Source of the DNA: Piscibacillus sp052246295
Lineage (GTDB): Bacteria; Bacillota; Bacilli; Bacillales; Alkalibacillaceae
Assembly: GCA_052246295.1 (NCBI GenBank)
Contig: JBQQCO010000001.1
Length of the DNA: 64,000 bases
Reading direction: 5' to 3' (one strand)
Positions 1 through 7,355 of this stretch are shown here, in pieces; within the stretch, counting starts at the first letter, position 1, and every line of letters begins with the position of its first letter. The notes beneath the pieces were generated by a model. The model made no database searches. It saw only the letters and a program-made list of their open reading frames with translations, and had not been told where the DNA came from. The position numbers and the translations under genes were made by a program.

Positions 1-8
1 ACCTCGCT

Positions 9-1310
9 TTACTTTTGAACTTTCACAACCTCACTTGTATCCACACGATATTTAAACGTCACGACTTCTTCCACGCCAGCTGGCACATTTACATTAAATT
101 CAATCTCATCGCTTTTCACCTTTTCATACTCATGGCTTGACTCAACCATCTCCCAGTGTCGGTGACGAATTCGATGAACAATATTCATCGGCGCAACTTC
201 ATCTTTGTTATTTTGAACCTCGTATTGATACTCATAATATTCATAAAGTCCTTGCTTATAACGGTTCATTTCAAAGCTATCACAGACGATGTCAAACGCC
301 TTCCCTAAATTAAGCTCAATATCGGCATTCTTAGGCTGATGATCAATCTCATCCTCACCAACCAACTCTAAACTACCATCTGCATCGTCCTCATCATAAA
401 CCTTCACCTTCCCAGCAGGAAACGGCATCCCAAGGTTTTGACTCTCACTATTGTGAAATTTAAGCTTAATATCGGGGCGATCGTCATAAAACTCTAAACG
501 ATAGTAACGCGTAAAAGGTACATCAGCCGCTTCAAACATCGTGATTTGCTTCTCTTGTTGGTTCTTAACCGTTGTCTTGTGTTGTAAGGTATATAAATGA
601 AAATCTGAAAAGCTCTTCTCCATAATTTGAGGAGATGCATCATACAACACCCCTGGCTCATCAGGTAATCGAATCAAGTCCTCTTCTTCAACCCGATTCA
701 CATCGCCTGCAATGAGCTTCAACTGGACATTTTCAAAACTCGTCCCTGACTGATTATGTAGTAAAACCCATACCGTTAAATCAAACGAATCCCCATTTAA
801 GTGAACAACGTAATTTGCTTTCCACCTTAGACCACCAGTCGTATAAGTTACATGAACCTCATCCACATCTGTTGGTTCGACTTCCCATATCAACGACGGC
901 TTAATGATCAGCCCATTCGGTAATTTCGGTAAAATCAAATTCTCCTCTGGCGGATTTAACACGATTTCACCCGTCTCAAGATGTTCAAGCACAAGCCCTT
1001 GGTCCGCACTAAGTAAACGGTAAAATTCCCTATGCTTCGTACTTGGATTAACCACTTGAACAAGTTCCCCAATATATTTCTTAAGCAACTTCACCTTATC
1101 AACCAAATCATGGTCATAGTTCAGCTCCTTAATTTGAAGCCCATTAACAATAATCGAATCCGTCTCAATCTTCTCCGACACATCTTCAAACCGAATCTGT
1201 TTCTCCTTGTTATAACCCTCAAACGAACGCTTGTCCTTCACCACTGCGAAGTTTTGGTTATAAACCGTTAACGCTAAATCTTTAGAATCTTGACCTTTGG
1301 AAATGAACAT
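9..1310 (-). CDS. DUF4139 domain-containing protein
   Basis: A 433-residue protein without signal peptide or membrane segment. The middle part (about residues 150-230, with TYTTGGLRWKANYVVHL followed by an LKLIAGDVN stretch) has the look of the DUF4139 family, beta-rich proteins of unknown function found in many bacteria. The N-terminal 130 residues are also beta-rich and resemble the DUF4140-like half that usually precedes it. The start follows a good AGGAGGTG ribosome site seven bases upstream. It lies beyond the terminator of the sugar-acid operon and is a separate unit. No catalytic motif is visible. The family call is from pattern memory; no role is proposed. Confidence 0.7.
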   Translation of the reverse strand: MFISKGQDSKDLALTVYNQNFAVVKDKRSFEGYNKEKQIRFEDVSEKIETDSIIVNGLQIKELNYDHDLVDKVKLLKKYIGELVQVVNPSTKHREFYRLLSADQGLVLEHLETGEIVLNPPEENLILPKLPNGLIIKPSLIWEVEPTDVDEVHVTYTTGGLRWKANYVVHLNGDSFDLTVWVLLHNQSGTSFENVQLKLIAGDVNRVEEEDLIRLPDEPGVLYDASPQIMEKSFSDFHLYTLQHKTTVKNQQEKQITMFEAADVPFTRYYRLEFYDDRPDIKLKFHNSESQNLGMPFPAGKVKVYDEDDADGSLELVGEDEIDHQPKNADIELNLGKAFDIVCDSFEMNRYKQGLYEYYEYQYEVQNNKDEVAPMNIVHRIRHRHWEMVESSHEYEKVKSDEIEFNVNVPAGVEEVVTFKYRVDTSEVVKVQK

Positions 1311-1373
1311 CCCAGCACCTCCTATTACTTTCCAATTCCATATCAGAACAAGAAATCCTCTTTTTTATAAAAA

Positions 1374-1405
1374 AACTTGGAGCCTTTATAAAGACTCCAA
1401 GTTTG
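1374..1405 (-). terminator. Rho-independent terminator of the sugar-acid operon
   Basis: Ten-base arms AAACTTGGAG (1374-1383) and CTCCAAGTTT (1396-1405) form a perfect stem. On the minus strand the hairpin is followed by a T-run. It sits three bases after the pdxA2 stop codon, so it ends that operon. Confidence 0.85.
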
Positions 1406-1408
1406 TCA

Positions 1409-2413
1409 TTAATTCTTTGGTGCTAATTCCACACCTTGTCTAATCGCTTCAATTAGGCTTTTTTCATCCGCGATACCTTTTCCTGCGATATCGAAAGCTG
1501 TCCCGTGATCAACACTTGTTCGAATAATCGGTAAGCCAACAGTGATATTCACACCTGCATCTAGGCCTAATACCTTAATCGGACCGTGACCTTGATCATG
1601 ATACATGGCAACCACAATATCAAAATCACCTCGAACGGCACGGAAGAATAGTGTATCTGCCGGAAGTGGTCCTTGTACATCAATACCTTCAGTTAGAGCA
1701 CGTTCAACTCCAGGTACTACTTTTTCTTCCTCTTCGCCATAGCCAAACAAACCATTTTCACCAGCATGTGGATTAATACCACAAACAGCAATCTTAGGTT
1801 GCTCGATGCCAGCTTTCTTTAAAGTGTCATCTGCCATTTTGACAACACTATATACACGATCTGGATTAATTTGCTTAACCGCATCAATAATACCGACGTG
1901 TGTTGTCACATGAATCACTTTTAAAGAAGGAGCTGATAACATCATGGCATAGTCTTCTGTATCCGTTAACTGGGCCAAAATTTCAGTATGGCCTGGATAC
2001 TTATGACCACCTAAATGCAACGCTTCTTTATTAAGAGGAGCTGTGCATATCGCCTGAATATCTCCTTGTTTAGCCAATTCAATAGCTTTTGCTAAATATT
2101 GATATGCCGCATTACCACTCTCAGCAGAAACTTGTCCTACTGGTAAGTCTGATGGAAGTAAGTCTAAATCAATACAAGGCACTGTCCCTTTAGCAAAATG
2201 ACTATCACGAACATCCTCAACCGTTTGAATCGTTAAATCTTCAGCACCTACCACTTGTTTCGCATTTTCTAAAATTTTTGCATCGCCTATGACAAGTGGT
2301 TTGCACCAGTCATATACATCTTCATTCAGTAAACTTTTAATTATTATCTCTGGGCCAACACCTGCTGCATCGCCCATCGTAATTCCAACAATCGGTTTCT
2401 GATTACTCATCAC
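1409..2413 (-). CDS. pdxA2: PdxA2-type 4-phospho-threonate/erythronate dehydrogenase
   Basis: A 334-residue PdxA-family NAD-dependent dehydrogenase. Visible hallmarks are the N-terminal ITMGDAAGVGPEI, the metal/substrate segment GHKYPGHTEILAQL, and the C-terminal DHGTAFDIAGKG. Classical PdxA makes vitamin B6 precursor. The paralogue PdxA2 oxidises and decarboxylates D-threonate 4-phosphate to dihydroxyacetone phosphate. The neighbour decides: it overlaps the four-carbon acid sugar kinase gene by 11 bases and shares an operon with a sugar-acid permease, so the catabolic PdxA2 role is far more likely than B6 synthesis. Last gene of the operon. Confidence 0.85.
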   Translation of the reverse strand: MMSNQKPIVGITMGDAAGVGPEIIIKSLLNEDVYDWCKPLVIGDAKILENAKQVVGAEDLTIQTVEDVRDSHFAKGTVPCIDLDLLPSDLPVGQVSAESGNAAYQYLAKAIELAKQGDIQAICTAPLNKEALHLGGHKYPGHTEILAQLTDTEDYAMMLSAPSLKVIHVTTHVGIIDAVKQINPDRVYSVVKMADDTLKKAGIEQPKIAVCGINPHAGENGLFGYGEEEEKVVPGVERALTEGIDVQGPLPADTLFFRAVRGDFDIVVAMYHDQGHGPIKVLGLDAGVNITVGLPIIRTSVDHGTAFDIAGKGIADEKSLIEAIRQGVELAPKN

Positions 2414-3671
2414 GCTGTTTCATTCCCTTCAAGAAATTCGTGACATGAACGAGTGATTGTTCATCTCCGAATCCACCTGCTTTTGTCACAATCCATGTAT
2501 CAGTTCCATCTACTTGAGCTCTCCCTAATGGTATACCCGTTTCAATCTCTTTAATAAGTTCTAAAACGGACACCCCTAACTCACCACACACAGCTTTCGC
2601 TGTATCACCGCCTGTTAGAATCATGTGATTGAGTGAAAACTTCTCTATAATCTCATTTGCAATCACGGCTAATCCATGAGAAATCGAATTTCCAACCTGT
2701 TCTTTTGTAAGACCATGTTTTTCTCTATATTGATTTGTCATTTCTAGGTTTTTCTCATTTGAATCTACATATAAAATAAAATCATTTCCCGCACTTAATT
2801 GATCATAATCAAAGTTACTTAAGACGCTTCCATCCAGTAAATCTACTGGGTTAATCTCTATATTTTGTACGCTATCTAATTTCAGTAATTCGTGAAGCTG
2901 TGTTTTGGTCTTTTGTGAAAGGCTTCCCGAAACAGTTAAAACATTAGCTGCAGAGTCAAAGTTTTTATACTCCGCGACTTCTCCTTCACCATCTAGTTCA
3001 AAGTCAATATACTCAATTAAACCAGCTGAGCCAACCCAAAGAACCTTTGAATCAAATGCAGAAAAAACGCCACTAATCGTTTGCAGGTCTTCATCGGTCT
3101 CTACATCACAAACGAACCAAGAGTGACCTTGATTTAATTTACTTTGAACACTCTCAACACCATCGCTTTTAGTGAACGATGTCAAACGTTCATTCCCATA
3201 AGGTTTCAATAATTCAACAATACGACTATCTTTCACCGGGGTTTTGGGATCACGACCAAATTCAGTCTCAGCAACAGGCTCACCATCAACATAATGAATC
3301 CCACCAGACGTAACCCTTTTAAGACTAGGGTAAGCCGGAGCAATAACAATAATGTCCGGCTTCCAAGCATCTTCTAATGCTGAGATTTCAGCACCGATCT
3401 GACCTCGCAAAGTTGAATCCACTTTCTTATATAGTTGATTAATTTGATTGTCACTTAAAAAGGATACCGTTTGCTTAACCACACCATAAGCATCTTTCGA
3501 AGAAATTGCTCTGGTGTCTGTGTCTATGATGGTGACTTGAGCTTGAGTTTCTATTCGTTCTTGCGGAAGATCTACTAAAACTTGTGTAGAATAACCTTTT
3601 TTACTTAACTGAATGCCGGTGTCATTCGCACCCGTAAAATCATCCGCAATTATTCCTAGCTTTTGTTCCAT
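2403..3671 (-). CDS. dtnK: Four-carbon acid sugar kinase (DtnK-like)
   Basis: About 422 residues of the two-domain DUF1537 kinase family. The N-terminal domain begins LGIIADDFTGANDTGIQL, with the conserved DDFTGA substrate-binding motif. The C-terminal nucleotide-binding part has LTGGDTAKAVCGELG and the ending TKAGGFG. Such kinases phosphorylate four-carbon aldonates such as D-threonate or erythronate. Together with PdxA2 this yields dihydroxyacetone phosphate. The ATG at 3671 is preferred over a GTG nine bases upstream, because AAAGGTG lies at proper distance from the ATG only. Exact substrate is not decided by sequence. Confidence 0.85.
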   Translation of the reverse strand: MEQKLGIIADDFTGANDTGIQLSKKGYSTQVLVDLPQERIETQAQVTIIDTDTRAISSKDAYGVVKQTVSFLSDNQINQLYKKVDSTLRGQIGAEISALEDAWKPDIIVIAPAYPSLKRVTSGGIHYVDGEPVAETEFGRDPKTPVKDSRIVELLKPYGNERLTSFTKSDGVESVQSKLNQGHSWFVCDVETDEDLQTISGVFSAFDSKVLWVGSAGLIEYIDFELDGEGEVAEYKNFDSAANVLTVSGSLSQKTKTQLHELLKLDSVQNIEINPVDLLDGSVLSNFDYDQLSAGNDFILYVDSNEKNLEMTNQYREKHGLTKEQVGNSISHGLAVIANEIIEKFSLNHMILTGGDTAKAVCGELGVSVLELIKEIETGIPLGRAQVDGTDTWIVTKAGGFGDEQSLVHVTNFLKGMKQRDE

Positions 3672-3686
3672 AATCGTCACGCACCT

Positions 3687-4676
3687 TTAAGTTGTACTTT
3701 CTGTTTCTCCGTTGTTAAATTCAAATCCCTTTTTCTCTAGGCGCTTCACTAAGAAGGCGATATATAATGGTAGTAGAATCGCTGTTGTCACCGTTGATGC
3801 CGCTACTTGAACCGTTGCAATATCTGCAAGTGGAGCAAACGAAGCACTAGCTGCTGCAATCGCTGCAGGAGTTGCAACCGCATTACCCGCTGTAGAACCT
3901 TCTGAAGCCCCAACGATTGGATTCCATTTTAGAGCTTTGAATACAAAGTAACCAGCTGTACCTGTTACGAATACCGTTAGTAAGCCTAAGATTACTCCAG
4001 CTAATCCACCTTCCAGAATCGCTGCATAGTCAATTCCCATACCAAGCGCAAACGCGAAGAATGGTATTAACATTGAACTACCCTTATCTAAGAATTCACG
4101 CATTTCTTCATCTAAGTTACCTAACACCATACCTATTAAGATTGGTAATAAAACCGCGATAAATGACACGATCGAGAACATGCCATCAACGAAACCCATC
4201 GCACCGAAGATCGATAATGCAACCATCGTTAAGAATGGACCATCGTTTAAAGCTAATAAAGAATAAGCTGCACGGTCATCTTTATTACCATACTGACCTA
4301 CTAATGCTACATATAGTCCACCATTACTGTTTGTCATAGCTGCAATAACCGCTACTGGCGCAAGGCCTAACCATAGACCATCACTTCCAGCAAACATATA
4401 AGCTAGTAAACCAAACACAGCACCGACTGCCCATTTGGTTCCTAATAGGACTCCACCTTTAGCTAACGAAACCCCAAAGGATCTTAAATTAATTTGCGCC
4501 CCTGTACATAATAGGAATAACGCAATCAATGTTAATGCACCATTAACGAAAAGTTCCTCAGTAAAGTTTCCGATTCTTAATAAATCCGGAAAGAATGTGT
4601 TAATTGTTGCAGCCAATAGTAATGGCACAACCATCATTCCACCTGGAATACGTTCCAATGTTGCTTTAATACGCAT
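3687..4676 (-). CDS. kdgT: 2-keto-3-deoxygluconate permease family transporter
   Basis: A 329-residue, roughly ten-helix permease of the KdgT family, which imports sugar acids with protons. It contains family-like glycine and asparagine-rich re-entrant stretches such as AMTNSNGGLYVALVGQYG and SEGSTAGNAVATPAAIAAA. In this operon the substrate is probably D-threonate or D-erythronate and not ketodeoxygluconate, since no ketodeoxygluconate kinase or aldolase is nearby. The start at 4676 is chosen because TTGGAGG stands eight bases upstream; the upstream ATG at 4691 has none. First gene after the cre-controlled inner promoter. Confidence 0.85.
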   Translation of the reverse strand: MRIKATLERIPGGMMVVPLLLAATINTFFPDLLRIGNFTEELFVNGALTLIALFLLCTGAQINLRSFGVSLAKGGVLLGTKWAVGAVFGLLAYMFAGSDGLWLGLAPVAVIAAMTNSNGGLYVALVGQYGNKDDRAAYSLLALNDGPFLTMVALSIFGAMGFVDGMFSIVSFIAVLLPILIGMVLGNLDEEMREFLDKGSSMLIPFFAFALGMGIDYAAILEGGLAGVILGLLTVFVTGTAGYFVFKALKWNPIVGASEGSTAGNAVATPAAIAAASASFAPLADIATVQVAASTVTTAILLPLYIAFLVKRLEKKGFEFNNGETESTT

Positions 4677-4709
4677 ATATACGACCTCCAATTATCATAA
4701 AAAGTTATA

Positions 4710-4724
4710 TTAAAACGCTTTCAA
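4710..4724 (-). promoter_or_regulatory. Catabolite-responsive element (cre)
   Basis: On the minus strand the 15 bases TTGAAAGCGTTTTAA match the Gram-positive cre consensus WTGAAARCGYTTWNN at every defined position. The site lies just downstream of a -10 box, so CcpA bound here would block initiation or early elongation of the permease-kinase-dehydrogenase genes. CcpA control is inferred from the motif. Confidence 0.7.
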
Positions 4725-4726
4725 AA

Positions 4727-4732
4727 ATTATA
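4727..4732 (-). promoter_or_regulatory. -10 box of the permease operon
   Basis: TATAAT on the minus strand, directly upstream of the cre. The base stretch 17-20 positions further upstream (TTGCTA at 20 bp spacing) is a poor -35. This suggests an activator-dependent sigma-A promoter. No GG/GC pair with -24/-12 spacing was found in 4733-4841. Confidence 0.5.
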
Positions 4733-4786
4733 ATAGGACATGATGTTCGAATTAGCAACACATTATCGTCAAAAAATTTTAACAAA

Positions 4787-4800
4787 CAACAAAATTGTTG
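4787..4800. promoter_or_regulatory. Inverted repeat, candidate regulator site
   Basis: CAACAA, two bases, TTGTTG forms a perfect dyad about 60-70 bases upstream of the permease -10 box and just after the regulator gene. Position and symmetry suit binding by the dimeric PrpR-type regulator encoded next door. This is inference from position only. Confidence 0.4.
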
Positions 4801-4841
4801 CATTATTAAACACTTCAAAACCAAAAATATGACGCAAGCTA

Positions 4842-6545
4842 TTATTTGTTTAGCTTACGCCATAATGTTGAACGGTTAATTCCTAATCGTTTGGCAGTTT
4901 TAGATTGGTTAAAATTCTCTTCTTCTAATACCGACTGAATAATTCTAGCTTCAATCTCTTCTAATGTTCCTTCAAGAATTGGAAGCTTTCTAGGGGCTTG
5001 AGTCTTCTCCTTCAATTTTGTTTTGACAACCTTTTCATCAATCACATATCCCTTTTCTAATAAAACTAGGTTCTTTATAAAAGCCTTTAACTCACGTACG
5101 TTCTCTAGCCAGTCACCGTTTTGTAAAACCTGTATAGCCGCATCACGAATCTTGACAGGCTGGACTCCTAAAGACTGATGAAACTCAGTTACAAACAACG
5201 TTACCAATCCCTTAAAATCCTCCTGACGTTGTTTTAAAGAAGGAATATAAACTTCCACTAGTTGATCCTCTTCCAAAACTAATTCACCTAACCAATTAGG
5301 TTTAGAAGAAAATACGATTCGGATATCATCGTTTAGTGACTTATAAACAAATGTTTTCATTAACTCTAATTTCCTTGCCTTTTGTTCATAAGTCATATTC
5401 TTAAAATAAACCGTCTTTACATTCGAACTTAATACCCGACTCAAATCCTCAAAGGTACACTGTTTAAAATCAACAACCGCAATCAAATTAGACGGATTCG
5501 TTTTATAATGAATATACTCCGCAAACAAGCTCTTACCCGTGCCCGGTTCACCCGATAATACAAATAACTGATGCTGCGACACGCTTTGGTCAATCACTTT
5601 AATCGCTTCATTCATTGCATCACTTTGATGGACTAGTTTCGGCTTCTGACTCACGGTCTTCACTCGAACACCATCCAACCGATTAAACGTTGTGACATTC
5701 AAAGAAAGCGACAACACAATGAATGACTCATTATTAATCACAGAAGTCGTGGCCAGCACTTCAATTTCTTGTCCACCCTTACCTTCTACAAACGTACTGA
5801 TTTCACCATGTGTTAATGCTTGTTGAGCCAAGTCATTTAATGTTTCCTCTTTAAGCGGATTCTTATCAAACGAATTCCACACTTCATGAATGATACGATA
5901 CTTAGAATTCATTAAAATGAGATTTTCATCATGCTTTTTCAACCGTTCTGTTAATAATTCAATTCGAGACATATTGAACTTATAATATTTATATTGATTC
6001 TTCGCTTTGTTAAAGGCACTATAAATCGCCTCACGCCCTGACTGAATGAGAACCCCTTCCATGCCATGACGATTAGCCTCTTCTATCGTTATAACATCCC
6101 CAAGAATAACCCCGTAACCCTCTTCCTTTAAACGAGGTAGAAGCGTTTTAACATCATCAGCCTCTTCAATTGAAAACACATCAATCGGATACTCTAACAA
6201 GTCAGCAATTGACTGAGCACCTATTGTAATATTAGGAAACCCAACTAAAGCCTTCTTGTCACTAAAGTCTTTAGCCAACGTTAAAATACGAAGAATATCA
6301 TATCCAGATATATGTACATCTACAACCGGCAAGGACACCGATTTGCGTATCATCTGAGCCGTTCCACCACGACTGATGATGATCTGATAACCGTCCGCTT
6401 CAGCGCGTTTCGCAATTTCAACACCATCTTGAAGGTTACCCACTTCAAGACTAATATCTAAATCTGTTAGATCAGCCTGACACTCTTCTACTAACGGCAC
6501 CATCGCAGGGTAAGGCGCAATAAACTTAACCTTCACTCTCATCAT
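4842..6545 (-). CDS. PrpR-type transcriptional regulator with degenerate AAA+ domain
   Basis: A 567-residue protein laid out as a bacterial enhancer-binding regulator: an N-terminal PrpR_N/activator-RssB-like sensor (residues 1-180, with IIISRGGTAQMIRKS), a PAS-like region (200-290), an AAA+ core with intact Walker A GEPGTGKS (about 330-337), and a C-terminal Fis-type helix-turn-helix (547-566). The AAA+ core lacks the GAFTGA sigma-54 contact loop, and the Walker B position reads VKTVYFKNM without the usual acidic pair. Sugar-acid operons are often headed by such regulators. It probably controls the downstream permease operon through sigma-A RNA polymerase or as a repressor. Confidence 0.75.
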   Translation of the reverse strand: MMRVKVKFIAPYPAMVPLVEECQADLTDLDISLEVGNLQDGVEIAKRAEADGYQIIISRGGTAQMIRKSVSLPVVDVHISGYDILRILTLAKDFSDKKALVGFPNITIGAQSIADLLEYPIDVFSIEEADDVKTLLPRLKEEGYGVILGDVITIEEANRHGMEGVLIQSGREAIYSAFNKAKNQYKYYKFNMSRIELLTERLKKHDENLILMNSKYRIIHEVWNSFDKNPLKEETLNDLAQQALTHGEISTFVEGKGGQEIEVLATTSVINNESFIVLSLSLNVTTFNRLDGVRVKTVSQKPKLVHQSDAMNEAIKVIDQSVSQHQLFVLSGEPGTGKSLFAEYIHYKTNPSNLIAVVDFKQCTFEDLSRVLSSNVKTVYFKNMTYEQKARKLELMKTFVYKSLNDDIRIVFSSKPNWLGELVLEEDQLVEVYIPSLKQRQEDFKGLVTLFVTEFHQSLGVQPVKIRDAAIQVLQNGDWLENVRELKAFIKNLVLLEKGYVIDEKVVKTKLKEKTQAPRKLPILEGTLEEIEARIIQSVLEEENFNQSKTAKRLGINRSTLWRKLNK

Positions 6546-6621
6546 ATAACCCCTAACTACAACTATTCTAAGTTAAGGAAACCATAATGTGATGCAAAAT
6601 GCAATTGTCAGAAGTAAGGAT

Positions 6622-7281
6622 CTACTCCACCTTATCATTAAAATACTTCCGATCTTCCTCTAGTTGTCGTTGAATCTCTTCAGGGAGGAACTGCTCCATA
6701 TAAACCTTTAACTCTTCTTTGCGCTCTAATCGAATACTTAACGGAGCTGCAAGCCACCACCAAACCATCGAGACAACAAACGAAATATAGCTAAATACTA
6801 CAACCGAACGATCGTGACCAGGGTTTCCATTTAACAAATACACCAAAAACACAGCCATCATCACAAACATGATAAAAAGAGGCTTCTTCCATTTAAAAGC
6901 CGTTACAACCTGAAGCACCTTATAAGCTTTCTCACGTCGAACATGAAATAAAATCAAACAAACAAGCGTCACCACAAGAATAGACCAGATTAACCCGGTT
7001 TCTATGTAAATCCTAAATAACGGTATGATTCCATAAAAACCTAACATCATGAACATCGCATAGGCCACTAGGTCGTTGTACATCTTGACCCGATATCGGT
7101 AGACATTAATCAACAACATCATCACGATTACAACAGCTAAGCCTATCAGCATATTAACCTTCCATAATGTTAGGTTCTCAGATGGGAACATACTAGAAAA
7201 TGTCCCGAATAGTAGATTCATAAACACTAACGACCAAGCACGAGTGTTTTTAATGGTAACGCGTTTATTATTATTTTTCAT
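6622..7281 (-). CDS. Membrane protein of unknown function
   Basis: 219 residues with about six hydrophobic helices (roughly residues 16-33, 40-60, 70-88, 93-112, 132-150, 158-178) and a charged cytoplasmic tail rich in Glu, Lys and Arg at 185-219. The ends are basic, consistent with an inside N-terminus. It is isolated between the sugar-acid regulator and the helicase gene, with its own start and no partner. The family is not recognised. Confidence 0.6.
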   Translation of the reverse strand: MKNNNKRVTIKNTRAWSLVFMNLLFGTFSSMFPSENLTLWKVNMLIGLAVVIVMMLLINVYRYRVKMYNDLVAYAMFMMLGFYGIIPLFRIYIETGLIWSILVVTLVCLILFHVRREKAYKVLQVVTAFKWKKPLFIMFVMMAVFLVYLLNGNPGHDRSVVVFSYISFVVSMVWWWLAAPLSIRLERKEELKVYMEQFLPEEIQRQLEEDRKYFNDKVE

Positions 7282-7355
7282 GGAATCATCCTATAGGTTT
7301 TATATATTTTTATTACAATATATTCTTATTCGCTTTAGGAACTAAATAAGTTGAC

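Noticed and set aside
4733..4841. Sigma-54 promoter for the sugar-acid operon
   Set aside because: No GG-N10-GC pair was found, and the regulator lacks GAFTGA; a TATAAT -10 is present in its place.
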